This document shows positions 8,138 through 16,798 of a stretch of 64,000 nucleotides of DNA, one piece after another. The stretch comes from Rahnella aquatilis CIP 78.65 = ATCC 33071 (GTDB taxonomy: Bacteria > Pseudomonadota > Gammaproteobacteria > Enterobacterales > Enterobacteriaceae), in the NCBI RefSeq assembly GCF_000241955.1, contig NC_016818.1, positions 2,480,001-2,544,000 of the forward strand, given 5' to 3'. A program made the translations under genes and the position numbers. Numbering within the stretch: position 1 is the first letter of the stretch; each line of letters starts with the position of its first letter. The notes beneath the pieces are model-generated. The model saw nothing but the letters and a program-made list of their open reading frames with translations, did no database searches and had not been told where the DNA came from.

Positions 8138-9055
8138 ATGAAAATTGAAGACCTGACGGCTTTTGTTGCCGTTATCCGCCTGCAATCGACCCGGCTTGCT
8201 GCCGATGAACTGGGGCTGACACAGCCGGCAATTACCCGTCGGGTACAAAATTTTGAAGAATCGCTGGGTATTCCACTGCTGAACCGCCAGACCAAACCCC
8301 TGAAACCGACGCTGATGGGCAACCGCGTTTATCAGCAATGCCGCCATATTTTGCGTGAAGTGGATGCGCTCAGTGATTTGGTTGCCGCCGACAGCCCGCC
8401 CTCCGGCCTTTTGCGCCTTGCCGTACCACAAAGCCTGAGCGAAAGCAGTCTGTTGCCTGCCCTGAAAACGCTCTCTGCGCAGTTTCCGGAAATCCAGCCG
8501 CGACTTTCCAGCGGCTGGGGCGAAGAGTTGTTATTACGGGTACAACAGCAGGAGCTGGAAGCGGCAGTCGTGCTGTTCCCCGCCAGTAAGCAATTTCCGG
8601 AGGGTGTCGAAAACCAGCCGCTCGGTCCGGTCGATTTAGTGGTTGTCGGCCCGAAAGCCACACAGGCTTTGCCACAACGTCTGGAAGAGTGTTATCAGCA
8701 CGGGTGGATCCTCAATCCGCACGGCTGCGGTTTCCGCGCCGCCCTGCAACGCGCGCTGACTGAACAGGGTTTACCTTTGCTCATCAATCTCGAGGCGTTT
8801 GGCACGACCTTGCAATTATCCCTGATCGCCGAAGGACGCGGCCTGGGACTGATGCCACGCGCGCTGGTAGAAAAACATGCGCTGCGTCCGGAACTGGCGC
8901 TGTATGCGCTGAAAGACTTCGCCCCCCGCAGCCAGTTGTGGCTGATTTATCCCAACGTTCCTGCGAGTCAGGTTCCGGCGATAGATGCATTTGCGGCGGC
9001 CATTGCTAACGGACTGGATTTACCGATACACAGCGCGAACAGCCTTCGGGAATAA
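8138..9055 (+). CDS. LysR-family transcriptional regulator of the sulfur cluster
   Basis: A 305-residue LysR protein: winged helix-turn-helix at about residues 4-62 (AADELGLTQPAITRRVQNFE) and a periplasmic-binding-like effector domain from about 90 onward. ATG at 8138 is preferred over GTG at 8132 because it gives the standard LysR N-terminus (MKIEDLTAFVAV). The gene is divergent from the thiol dioxygenase-rhodanese operon, the usual arrangement for a LysR activator and its target. The shared upstream element near 8026-8062 and 9595-9619 suggests it also controls the ssuD-like operon. The effector is unknown; a sulfur metabolite is plausible. Confidence 0.9.
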   Translation: MKIEDLTAFVAVIRLQSTRLAADELGLTQPAITRRVQNFEESLGIPLLNRQTKPLKPTLMGNRVYQQCRHILREVDALSDLVAADSPPSGLLRLAVPQSLSESSLLPALKTLSAQFPEIQPRLSSGWGEELLLRVQQQELEAAVVLFPASKQFPEGVENQPLGPVDLVVVGPKATQALPQRLEECYQHGWILNPHGCGFRAALQRALTEQGLPLLINLEAFGTTLQLSLIAEGRGLGLMPRALVEKHALRPELALYALKDFAPRSQLWLIYPNVPASQVPAIDAFAAAIANGLDLPIHSANSLRE

Positions 9056-9137
9056 TCTGGAACAGCCCTGTTTGTGAGCAAAATAGTTATTTTCTGCCAT
9101 GCTTTTTATGACTGGAAATAAGCAGAGGAAACTGACG

Positions 9138-9536
9138 ATGAAACCATGGATCATTATTTTACTGACCGCATTTGCTGTTAATACGCAGGCTATGGCCGAT
9201 ACCGGTGGCGGGTTTAAAAATGACGACACTCCGCCACCTCAGCACAAACAGGACAGCGGCAAGCGTGGCACGCAGGATTCCCATGAGAATAACGTGGCCA
9301 ATATTAAGAAAACGCAATCACTCAACTGGGTAACGATCGAAGGGAACTTAATTAAAAAAACCGGTGAGGACACTTATATTTTCCGCGATAAGACTGGCAC
9401 GATGGAGGTGTTTATTAAAAAATCGGCCTGGGATGGTCAGGAAATTACCCCGGCGGATTTGGTGAGTTTAAGCGGACGCACCGAAAAGAAAGGACAGGAT
9501 ATTGTGCTCAATGCTGAGCATTTACGGAAACAGTAA
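9138..9536 (+). CDS. YgiW/YdeI-family periplasmic OB-fold (BOF) stress protein
   Basis: A 132-residue protein with a cleavable signal peptide (ends near TQAMADTG), a charged linker, and a BOF-type OB-fold at about residues 60-132 (VTIEGNLIKKTGEDTYIFRD, VSLSGRTEKK). The family includes YgiW and YdeI, which contribute to tolerance of peroxide, metals and antimicrobial peptides. The start at 9138 has GAGGAAACTGACG upstream; an earlier ATG at 9099 lacks this and would spoil the signal peptide. It lies between the LysR gene and the ssuD-like gene but ends at its own hairpin, so it may not belong to the sulfur regulon. Confidence 0.8.
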   Translation: MKPWIIILLTAFAVNTQAMADTGGGFKNDDTPPPQHKQDSGKRGTQDSHENNVANIKKTQSLNWVTIEGNLIKKTGEDTYIFRDKTGTMEVFIKKSAWDGQEITPADLVSLSGRTEKKGQDIVLNAEHLRKQ

Positions 9537-9560
9537 TACATCCCCCCTGACACAGAGTCA

Positions 9561-9587
9561 TTCCCTCCCCCACGCGGGTGGAGGGAA
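9561..9587 (+). terminator. Hairpin after the BOF protein gene
   Basis: An 8-bp stem TTCCCTCC/GGAGGGAA enclosing a GC-rich inner part lies 25 bases after the stop. No T-run follows, so it is a weak or factor-dependent terminator at best. Confidence 0.45.
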
Positions 9588-9594
9588 AATCTTC

Positions 9595-9633
9595 ATGCAC
9601 ATTTTTCATATTAGCTTATGAAGATAATGAATT
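9595..9633 (+). promoter_or_regulatory. Upstream element of the ssuD-like operon, shared with the thiol dioxygenase operon
   Basis: ATGCACATTTTT (9595-9606) is joined directly to CATATTAGCTTAT (9607-9619), followed by AATGAATTT (9625-9633). All three blocks match, in the same order and orientation, the sequence upstream of the thiol dioxygenase gene at 8062-8009. The element ends about 90 bases before the monooxygenase start. Confidence 0.6.
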
Positions 9634-9720
9634 TCTCACATAGTAAATTGCCGTTTATGGTGATAACTCCTGCCAGCGCAGACTTTCATCCGCTGGCCTC
9701 ATCCCGAGGAGTGACAGCCT

Positions 9721-10818
9721 ATGAGCGTGCAATTTATGGGTATGATCGGACACCGTCTGGCTTCCGAAATCATCCCCCCGACCGGCCCGATTTTCGATAA
9801 AAAATACATTTCCGATTTTGCCAAAGCCCATGAAGATGCCGGTTTTGATCGCATTCTGGTGGCCTATGCCTCTGACCAGCCCGATGCTTTTCTGGTCACA
9901 GCACACGCCGGTGCCAGCACATCCCGTATTCATTTTCTTCTGGCCCATCGCCCGGGCTTTGTTGCGCCGACCCTCGCCGCCCGTAAGCTGGCGACCCTCG
10001 ATCATCTGCTGGATGGTCGCGTGGCGGTGCATATCATCAGCGGTGGCAGCGATGCGGAACAACGTCGTGACGGCGATTTTGTGGCGAAGTCCGGCCGCTA
10101 TCAGCGCACGGATGAATATATCGATGTGCTGAAACAGAGCTGGTATTCAGAAACCGGTTTTGATCATCAGGGCGAATTCTACCAGGCGGAAAACGCGTTC
10201 TCCGCCATTAAGCCTTATCAGAAAAACCTGCCGGTATATTTCGGCGGATCTTCCGATGACGCCATCCGCGTTGCGGGTAAACAGGCAGATGTGTTTGCAT
10301 TATGGGGCGAGCCGCTGACCAGCGCCGCAGAAACGGTGGACGCGGTAAAAGCCTCTGCGGCAAAGCACAACCGGGATATTAACTTCAGTATTTCCTTCCG
10401 CCCGATCCTCGGCAAAACAGAAGAAGAAGCTTGGGCGAAAGCCGATGAAATTCTCGCCAAGGCGACAGCCCAGCAGGCTGAAAAAGGTCAGACGCTGGCG
10501 GCAAAACCCCAAAGCGTGGGCGCTCAGCGGTTACTGAATGCCGTCGCGCAAGGCGACCGTCTGGATTCCTGCCTGTGGACCGGCATCGCAGGGCTGATTG
10601 GTGGTGGTTCAAACTCTACGGCCCTGGTCGGCACGCCGGAACAGGTCTCCGATGCCTTGTTGAAATATTACGATCTGGGCATCACCACTTTCCTGATCCG
10701 CGGCTTTGATCCGCTTAACGACGCCGTCGAATACGGCCAAAGTCTGATCCCACTGACAAAGCAAAAAATCGCCGCGCGGGAAGCCCGAAAACACACTTCT
10801 GCGACTGCACTGAGTTAA
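9721..10818 (+). CDS. SsuD-like FMNH2-dependent alkanesulfonate monooxygenase (LLM class)
   Basis: A 365-residue luciferase-like monooxygenase. Family hallmarks are the TIM-barrel strands RIHFLLAHRPG, the loop VAVHIISGGSDAEQ (compare VTGSDPQE in SsuD), YFGGSSDDAIRVAG and the C-terminal GIAGLIGGGSNSTALVGTPEQV. SsuD cleaves alkanesulfonates to aldehyde and sulfite with reduced flavin from a partner reductase. No SsuE-type reductase is in the window. The substrate could also be another sulfur compound such as a dialkyl sulfone derivative. GAGGAG precedes the ATG. The next gene, a sulfonate-type binding protein, starts 10 bases after the stop, so the two form an operon. Confidence 0.85.
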   Translation: MSVQFMGMIGHRLASEIIPPTGPIFDKKYISDFAKAHEDAGFDRILVAYASDQPDAFLVTAHAGASTSRIHFLLAHRPGFVAPTLAARKLATLDHLLDGRVAVHIISGGSDAEQRRDGDFVAKSGRYQRTDEYIDVLKQSWYSETGFDHQGEFYQAENAFSAIKPYQKNLPVYFGGSSDDAIRVAGKQADVFALWGEPLTSAAETVDAVKASAAKHNRDINFSISFRPILGKTEEEAWAKADEILAKATAQQAEKGQTLAAKPQSVGAQRLLNAVAQGDRLDSCLWTGIAGLIGGGSNSTALVGTPEQVSDALLKYYDLGITTFLIRGFDPLNDAVEYGQSLIPLTKQKIAAREARKHTSATALS

Positions 10819-10827
10819 GGACCCCCG

Positions 10828-11766
10828 ATGCAACTGAATGTGAGAAATCTTCTGCTGCTGGTCACGCTGACCGGTGCGGTATTCGCCACAAATGCCGGAC
10901 AAATTACCCTGCGGGTCGCCGATCAGAAGGGCAATATGCGGGCACAACTGGAAGCGGCGAATAAGCTGGATAAACTGCCGTACAAAATTGAATGGTCAGA
11001 GTTCCCGGCCGCTGCGCCGCTGGCAGAAGCGCTGAATGCGCAGGCGGTGGATGTGGGTATTATCGGCGATGCGCCGCTGTTATTTGCGCAAGCAGCAGGC
11101 GCACAGGTGAAAGCCATCGCCGTGGATAAGTCAGACGCCTACGGCACCGCGCTTTTGGTGAAACCGGACAGTCCGGTCAAAAGCGCGGCGGATCTGAAAG
11201 GCAAAAGTATCGCCACCAACCGCGGTTCTATCGGACATTTTGTTGCGCTGAAAGCCCTTGCCTCTGCCGGGCTGAGCGCCAAAGACGTCACGTTCCGCTT
11301 CCTGCCGCCGAGCGATGCAAAACTGGCGCTGACGCAAGGTTCGGTGGATGTCTGGGCGACGTGGGAACCCTACACCGCATTCGCTGAGACTCAGGATCAT
11401 CTGCGTGTGGTGGTCAATGGCCGCGGTTTGTGGTCGGGTAACAGCTTCCTTGCCGCGACGGATACGGCGCTGAAAGATAAGGCTAAACGCGAGGCCATCG
11501 CTGACTATCTTCAACGCCTGAGCGATGCACAGATATGGGCGTATCAAAATCTGGATGCGTACAGCGAAAAACTGGCGAAAATTATCGGTTTCCCGCTGGA
11601 GGCCGCAAAGCTTGGGTTCGAGCGCCGTAAATCCTACTGGCAACCGATAGATGCCGCGACCGGGACGCAGCAACAGCAAACGGCGGATTTCTATCATGCG
11701 CAGGGATTATTGCCCGTCGCGCTGAACGTCACCGGCACCTTTGATCATTCGTTCCTGCTGAAATAA
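10828..11766 (+). CDS. SsuA/TauA-like periplasmic aliphatic sulfonate-binding protein
   Basis: A 312-residue ABC-transporter binding protein with an N-terminal signal sequence (cleavage near ATNAGQ) and a two-lobed NMT1/SsuA-like fold. Typical segments are AQAVDVGIIGDAPLLFAQAAG, LKGKSIATNRGSIGHF and GSVDVWATWEPYTAFAE. Its place beside an SsuD-like enzyme points to sulfonate-type ligands. Oddly, no permease (SsuC) or ATPase (SsuB) follows; the operon ends in a strong hairpin, so this protein must use a transporter encoded elsewhere or act as a sensor. Confidence 0.85.
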   Translation: MQLNVRNLLLLVTLTGAVFATNAGQITLRVADQKGNMRAQLEAANKLDKLPYKIEWSEFPAAAPLAEALNAQAVDVGIIGDAPLLFAQAAGAQVKAIAVDKSDAYGTALLVKPDSPVKSAADLKGKSIATNRGSIGHFVALKALASAGLSAKDVTFRFLPPSDAKLALTQGSVDVWATWEPYTAFAETQDHLRVVVNGRGLWSGNSFLAATDTALKDKAKREAIADYLQRLSDAQIWAYQNLDAYSEKLAKIIGFPLEAAKLGFERRKSYWQPIDAATGTQQQQTADFYHAQGLLPVALNVTGTFDHSFLLK

Positions 11767-11796
11767 TCGCGAAGAAGCGTGACGACTGCCTGTTGC

Positions 11797-11824
11797 ATCA
11801 CTCCCCGAAAAATCGGGGAGTGAT
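11797..11824 (+). terminator. Strong hairpin after the ssuA-like gene
   Basis: A perfect 12-bp stem (ATCACTCCCCGA/TCGGGGAGTGAT) with an AAAA loop starts 30 bases after the stop. The T-run is poor, so it may also act in RNA 3'-end protection. Confidence 0.65.
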
Positions 11825-11910
11825 ATGTAGTCATCCGGATGTTAATTGACTACTCTGCTTAATCAATTTCTTTGTCAATCCTCAGATGTCCGGCAAACAG
11901 GGAGCAGTAA

Positions 11911-12609
11911 ATGAGCGACTTTCCGGCTTTATCAATCGGCATGCTTTTGTTTCCGCAACTTACACAATTGGATCTGACGGGGCCATTTGAAGTCTTCGCC
12001 AGAGCACCGGGGGCCAAAATCCATCTTATCTGGAAAACGTCGGATCCCGTGACGTCTGACCGGGGCATGCGTATTTTACCCACCCATACATTTGAAAATT
12101 GCCCTGAACTGGATGTCATCTGCATCCCCGGTGGACCCGGCCAGATAAAACTGATGTCCGATGATGAGACGCTCACTTTTATTCGCCATAAAAGTGAAAA
12201 TGCCCGGCTGGTGACTTCAGTATGCACAGGTTCTCTTGTGCTTGGCGCAGCGGGCCTGTTACAGGGTTACAAAGCCACGTCCCACTGGGCTTCGCTTGAC
12301 CAACTTACCTTACTCGGTGCCGAGCCCGTGAATGAACGCGTGGTCAGGGATCGCAACAGGATTACCGGTGCGGGGGTAACATCAGGCATAGATTTCGCTT
12401 TAAATGTCATTGCCGATATTTATGGCAACGACATAGCGCAAGGTATTCAGTTGCAAATGGAATACGACCCTGAACCGCCCTTTTTATCAGGTTCTCCCCG
12501 TGTGGCATCCGCGAAACACGTTGAGCAGGCCCAAAAAAACATGGCCTCCTTTATTGAGACAAGGCGCCTCGCGACAGCCGCCGCAGGGCTTAAATTACGC
12601 AAAGGCTAG
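11911..12609 (+). CDS. DJ-1/PfpI family protein, isonitrile hydratase-like
   Basis: A 232-residue single-domain protein. The N-terminus GMLLFPQLTQLDLTGPFEVF carries the Asp-Leu-Thr motif, and the nucleophile is Cys105 in the elbow VTSVCTGSLVLGAAGLL. The later segment KATSHWASLD and the C-terminal extension to PPFLSGSP match bacterial isocyanide hydratases, which hydrate isonitriles to N-formamides. Without a DNA-binding domain it is an enzyme rather than a GlxA-type regulator. It stands alone; no partner gene suggests the physiological substrate. Confidence 0.75.
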   Translation: MSDFPALSIGMLLFPQLTQLDLTGPFEVFARAPGAKIHLIWKTSDPVTSDRGMRILPTHTFENCPELDVICIPGGPGQIKLMSDDETLTFIRHKSENARLVTSVCTGSLVLGAAGLLQGYKATSHWASLDQLTLLGAEPVNERVVRDRNRITGAGVTSGIDFALNVIADIYGNDIAQGIQLQMEYDPEPPFLSGSPRVASAKHVEQAQKNMASFIETRRLATAAAGLKLRKG

Positions 12610-12740
12610 TTTATTAATACACAGATACGCTAAGTTTTCAGCGAGTTGGATAAACTGTGAACTGTCGCCCTGCAAGTAAAGCCCGGACGTGGTTAATAGA
12701 GGATGTCGCCCGAAATCAGGCTTAGCTAACAGGATGCAGC

Positions 12741-12968
12741 ATGGAAAATTACGCCAACAAAAGCGGTGATTCACAGGTTGTCAGCTTCCAGATTGATGCC
12801 AACTCGATTAAAGTCCGCTTCAAAAATAATCACGTTTATCTTTATGACATCCGTCATCCCGGCCCTGAACATCTTGAAAAGATGAAGGAACTGGCGCGTG
12901 CTGGCTGGGGATTAAATACTTATATTGAAAGCGAAGTGAAAACGGATTTTTCTTCGAAAGTGTTTTAG
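12741..12968 (+). CDS. Small KTSC-like domain protein
   Basis: A 75-residue soluble protein. The pattern of a short strand (SIKVRFKNNHVYLYDI), a helix (HLEKMKELARAGWGL) and a closing strand (NTYIESEVK) resembles the KTSC domain, a small fold of unknown function. The start is supported by CAGGATGCAGC before the ATG. No neighbour gives a functional clue. Confidence 0.6.
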   Translation: MENYANKSGDSQVVSFQIDANSIKVRFKNNHVYLYDIRHPGPEHLEKMKELARAGWGLNTYIESEVKTDFSSKVF

Positions 12969-13103
12969 GCCGTTCGGGGCGTCCGTGAGCCGGTCGCCCC
13001 GCTGCTTTTACCTGAATTACAGCTTGTTAACATTCCTCTGTGACAACGTCTCCAAACCCCGCTAGTCTTCGTAAAAAGCCCAATGTTTTCCCGGAGCATG
13101 ACC

Positions 13104-13967
13104 ATGACCCGTAAAATTGTTCAGCAATACAAAGCGTATCGCGATGATATTCGTGATTTGCAAACCCGCCGTCCGCTGCCCGGACCGCAGCTCGAACAAC
13201 TCGAACAACTCGATCCTTTCCTGTTTCTCAATCATCACGGTCCGCAGGTGTACGCGCCGGATAATCTCGGACTTCCGTTTGGTCCGCATCCGCACCGCGG
13301 GTTTGAAACCGTGACATTTATTCTGCGTGGCGAGCTGGCGCACAGCGATACCGGCGGTCATGAAAGCATTATCGGTCCCGGCGGTGTGCAATGGATGACC
13401 GCGGGTTCAGGCCTGATCCATTCGGAGCTGTCGCCGGAATCGTTTAAACGTAACGGTGGCGAACTGGAAATTCTGCAACTCTGGGTTAACCTGCCTTCCC
13501 GCCTGAAAATGACCGCTCCGGGCTATGTCGGTTTGCAGGCATACGAGATCCCTCAGATCTCACTGAGCAAAGGTCAGGGCACCATCAACCTGATTTCCGG
13601 CAGCATCGCGGGCGTCACCGGCCCGATCGATTCCCTCACCGGCGTGACCATGATGACTGTACAGATGACAGCGGGCAGCGAAGTGACCTTACCGGCACCT
13701 GTCGCGCGTCAGGTGTTTCTGTATACCGTTAAAGGTCGTCTCATGATTGATAATACTGAGGCACTGGCGTGGCATCTGATTGAGATGGATAACAGCGAAG
13801 ACCGCGTAACCCTGACGGCAAAAGATGACGCAACTTTCCTGTTCGGCCATGCCGATAAAATCAATGAACCGGTGGTCTCACACGGGCCGTTTGTGATGAA
13901 TACGACACAGGAAATCAATCAGGCCATTCTCGACTATCAGGCCGGGAAATTTGACGTGAAGTTATGA
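13104..13967 (+). CDS. Pirin family bicupin protein
   Basis: A 287-residue pirin. The metal site of the N-terminal cupin is seen in FGPHPHRGFETVTFILRGELAHSDTGGH (key residues His-x-His, the later His and Glu); GGVQWMTAGSGLIHSE is the pirin signature. Some pirins act as quercetinases, others as transcription cofactors. The start is ATG 13104, with GGAG 7 bases upstream; ATGs at 13083 and 13098 lack a proper site. Residues 33-39 contain a short duplication (LEQLEQLD) encoded by a tandem CTCGAACAA repeat. A bidirectional terminator follows. Confidence 0.85.
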   Translation: MTRKIVQQYKAYRDDIRDLQTRRPLPGPQLEQLEQLDPFLFLNHHGPQVYAPDNLGLPFGPHPHRGFETVTFILRGELAHSDTGGHESIIGPGGVQWMTAGSGLIHSELSPESFKRNGGELEILQLWVNLPSRLKMTAPGYVGLQAYEIPQISLSKGQGTINLISGSIAGVTGPIDSLTGVTMMTVQMTAGSEVTLPAPVARQVFLYTVKGRLMIDNTEALAWHLIEMDNSEDRVTLTAKDDATFLFGHADKINEPVVSHGPFVMNTTQEINQAILDYQAGKFDVKL

Positions 13968-13985
13968 CAGGACAGTATAAACATG

Positions 13986-14012
13986 AAAAAGGCGCCGAAA
14001 AGGTGCCTTTTT
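13986..14012. terminator. Bidirectional terminator between pirin and MFS genes
   Basis: An 11-bp stem with one G-U pair (AAAAAGGCGCC/GGTGCCTTTTT) and a GAAAA loop has T-runs on both strands, between two convergent genes. Confidence 0.9.
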
Positions 14013-14023
14013 GCTGTTTAAGG

Positions 14024-15286
14024 TTATTCAGCACGGGCTGCCTGCATAAAACGGGCACGCCAGGGTTTCAGTACCCAGAGCGCCAGAATGGCGGTGACAA
14101 AATCCAGCGTGATGGCGCAGGTGAATACAACGTTCCATCCGCCCGTGTGCTGGTAAATCAGTGCCGCAAGCGGGCCGCCAAAAATGGAGCCTATGCCCTG
14201 CGACATATACAACCAGCCATAATTAGCAGTGGCATTCTGACTGCCAAAAGTGTCGGTCAGCGTTGACGGGAACAAGGAAAAAATTTCTCCCCAGCCAAAA
14301 AACACCACGCCGGAGAGCAGAACAAACAACACAGCATTGTCTCGGCACATCAGCCACAAAATCATCGCACAGCCTTCCAGCGCAAATGCGATAAACATCG
14401 TCTGCTCACGACCAAATTTATCCGATATAAAACCGAACAGCGGGCGTGTCAGCCCGTTGGTAAAACGGTCAATGGTCAGTGCCAGCGGCAACGCGGCCAT
14501 GCCAAACACCACCGCTTCCGTGATACCAAAATCATGGGCAAACACCGCCATTTGCGATGTGACCATCAGCCCTGAAGTCGACATCATCGCCATCATGAAA
14601 AACATCAGCCAGAACAGAGGCTGCCTGAGCATTTGTTTCGGACGGTACTGTTTGCCTTCCGTCACCATGACCGGCACATCCTGACGCTCGCTGAGCGACG
14701 GCGGCAGCCGTAATCCCTGGCTGGCCAGAAAACCAATGACGGCGAAAATAACGCCAAAGATAATCAACGTACTTTCCAGCCCGCGACTGGTCAGGGACGT
14801 CGAAACAGGGAACGTGGTCAGAATTGCGCCCATTCCGTACCCGGCGGCCACCATTCCCGCCGCAAAGCCACGTTTATGCGGGAACCAGCGCACCATCAAC
14901 CCGACGACACCGACATAAACAATGCCGGTACCCAGTCCGCCGATGCAGCCATAAACCAGATAAAGACCAGCAATGCTGCTGACTTGTGACGCCAGTACCC
15001 AACTGAACCCTGATAACAGCGTGCCGATTGAAATCAGTTTCCGCGGGCCAAAACGTTCAATCAGGCTGCCCTGAAAAGGAGAAAAGAAGGTTTGCAGAAT
15101 TATCAGTAGCGAGAACGTAACCTGTAACTCTGCCAGCGGAACCCCCAGTTTAAGCGCGAGCGGCTTAGTCAGCAGAGTCCAGACATATTGCGGACTGGAA
15201 ATCGCCGCCATGCAAATCAGCCCCAAAACTAACTGCCGCCACCGTGCGCTGGCCGCGATTGTCATGGGCATATTCAATGTTGTCAT
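14024..15286 (-). CDS. OFA-family MFS transporter (oxalate/formate antiporter-like, YhjX type)
   Basis: A 420-residue major facilitator with about 12 membrane segments. The second loop GSLIERFGPRKLISIGTLLSG is the MFS motif A region, and the domain FGFISDKFGREQTMFIAFALEG is its repeat in the second half. The length, the central charged loop (SERQDVPVMVTEGKQYRPKQML) and the N-terminus are typical of the OFA family, to which E. coli YhjX belongs. Substrate is uncertain: oxalate, formate, pyruvate or another small carboxylate. It is monocistronic. Confidence 0.85.
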   Translation of the reverse strand: MTTLNMPMTIAASARWRQLVLGLICMAAISSPQYVWTLLTKPLALKLGVPLAELQVTFSLLIILQTFFSPFQGSLIERFGPRKLISIGTLLSGFSWVLASQVSSIAGLYLVYGCIGGLGTGIVYVGVVGLMVRWFPHKRGFAAGMVAAGYGMGAILTTFPVSTSLTSRGLESTLIIFGVIFAVIGFLASQGLRLPPSLSERQDVPVMVTEGKQYRPKQMLRQPLFWLMFFMMAMMSTSGLMVTSQMAVFAHDFGITEAVVFGMAALPLALTIDRFTNGLTRPLFGFISDKFGREQTMFIAFALEGCAMILWLMCRDNAVLFVLLSGVVFFGWGEIFSLFPSTLTDTFGSQNATANYGWLYMSQGIGSIFGGPLAALIYQHTGGWNVVFTCAITLDFVTAILALWVLKPWRARFMQAARAE

Positions 15287-15483
15287 TCGTCGTCTCCCTT
15301 ATTTCCTGTCAACGCCAGCCAAAGATTTTTAACATTGCTAGCAAGAAATAAGTTCTCAGCAACAAACATGCCACATTGATTCGATGGGATTTTCAGGTAA
15401 TTACACCTGCCCTGTCCGACGGGGAGGAATAAAGATGTCGCCCCGGTGCCGCAGAATGTTCAACTGTGGTGCAGCAGGTGCAA

Positions 15484-15516
15484 AAAAAGAGCCTGCTTTT
15501 CGGGCAGGCTCTTTTT
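15484..15516 (-). terminator. Terminator of dacD
   Basis: A 13-bp perfect stem (AAAAAGAGCCTGC/GCAGGCTCTTTTT) with T-runs on both sides lies 25 bases beyond the dacD stop. Confidence 0.9.
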
Positions 15517-15540
15517 GCGTTTTGACAAGCGGAGCAGAAC

Positions 15541-16710
15541 TCAGATTTTCAGTTTCACATAATCAATCGCACGGCTGATGATCCCGCCCTGGGCAACATC
15601 TTCCAGTGCAACCAGCGGCACGGTTTTGATGACTTTGCCGTTATCCACGATATTGATACTGCCAAGCTCCTGACCTTTCTTCAGCGGTGCGTCAATTTGC
15701 GGACTGGTCAGCACATACTGCGCTTTCAGCTTATCGGCATCGGCCTGCGGCACGCTGATGAACACATCACTCAGGGAACCGACTTTCACCTGAGGATGAG
15801 CACCAAACCAGACGTGTTCGCTGGAAACGGTCTGATCGGCTTTGAAAATCTGTTTACTGGTGTATTCGCGGAAACCCCAGGTCAGCAGTTTGCGCGCCTG
15901 TTCTTCGCGGCCTTTTGAGCTTTTACCGCCCATCACGACGGCGATCAGACGGCGGTCACCCTGCGTGGCAGAGGCAATAATGTTGAAACCGGCGCTTTCA
16001 GTGTGACCCGTTTTCAGGCCATCAACCTGCAGGTTTTTATCCCACAACAGCCCGTTACGGTTTTGCTGAGTGATGTTGTCATACGTCAGCGATTTCTCGG
16101 CATACATATGATATTCCTCAGGTTCTCCGCCGATAATGGCGCGGGAAAGTTTCGCCAGATCGTAAGAAGTGGTGTATTGCCCCGGCGCGTCCAGACCATG
16201 AACGGTCTCGAAATGCGTATTGGTCAGCCCCATACTCACCACGTACTGATTCATCATTCCAACGAATGAATCCTGGCTGCCCGCCACATAATCGGCCATG
16301 GCCACGCAGGCGTCGTTACCGGAAGTTATGATGATGCCGCGGATCAGGTCACGCACGGTGACATGGTCGCCCGGTTTGAGGAACATCAGTGAAGAACCGG
16401 CCAGACTTTTATTACCGGCGACCCAGGCTTCCTGCGGCACCGTTACCACGTCATCCATGGTGATTTTTTTATGATCTAACGCGCGGTCAATGACATAACC
16501 TGTCATCAGTTTGGTCAGGCTGGCCGGGTTACGGCGCTCATCCGGGTTGCCCGCGGCCAGCACATCACCGCTGGCATAATCCATCAGCACAAAAGAAGCA
16601 GCGTCAATGCTTGGCGGCACGACAGGGAAATCAAGTGGCGCGATAGCTTTCGCACTGCCTGCAGAGAACATTAATACACAAGATAAAACACTCATTACAC
16701 TACGTTTCAC
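15541..16710 (-). CDS. dacD: D-alanyl-D-alanine carboxypeptidase DacD (PBP6b type)
   Basis: A 389-residue low-molecular-mass penicillin-binding protein that trims the terminal D-Ala of peptidoglycan stems. The active-site triad motifs are complete: SLTK (Ser64/Lys67), SGN (130-132) and KTG (233-235). Length and internal wording (HFETVHGLDAPGQ, RNGLLWDK, DGLKTGHT) are closest to E. coli DacD (388 residues) rather than DacA or DacC. The start is GTG 16710 with AAGGAAG upstream, giving a clean signal peptide ending at SAKA. An upstream ATG at 16761 lacks a ribosome site. The C-terminal amphipathic helix (SRAIDYVKLKI) anchors it to the outer leaflet of the inner membrane. Confidence 0.88.
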   Translation of the reverse strand: MKRSVMSVLSCVLMFSAGSAKAIAPLDFPVVPPSIDAASFVLMDYASGDVLAAGNPDERRNPASLTKLMTGYVIDRALDHKKITMDDVVTVPQEAWVAGNKSLAGSSLMFLKPGDHVTVRDLIRGIIITSGNDACVAMADYVAGSQDSFVGMMNQYVVSMGLTNTHFETVHGLDAPGQYTTSYDLAKLSRAIIGGEPEEYHMYAEKSLTYDNITQQNRNGLLWDKNLQVDGLKTGHTESAGFNIIASATQGDRRLIAVVMGGKSSKGREEQARKLLTWGFREYTSKQIFKADQTVSSEHVWFGAHPQVKVGSLSDVFISVPQADADKLKAQYVLTSPQIDAPLKKGQELGSINIVDNGKVIKTVPLVALEDVAQGGIISRAIDYVKLKI

Positions 16711-16798
16711 TGAATCTTCCTTAAACACACCATATTGCCGGGTTGTTATTAAACCCGGCAATATATCAAAAACCTGGGGGATAAAATCTGCGGCATAG

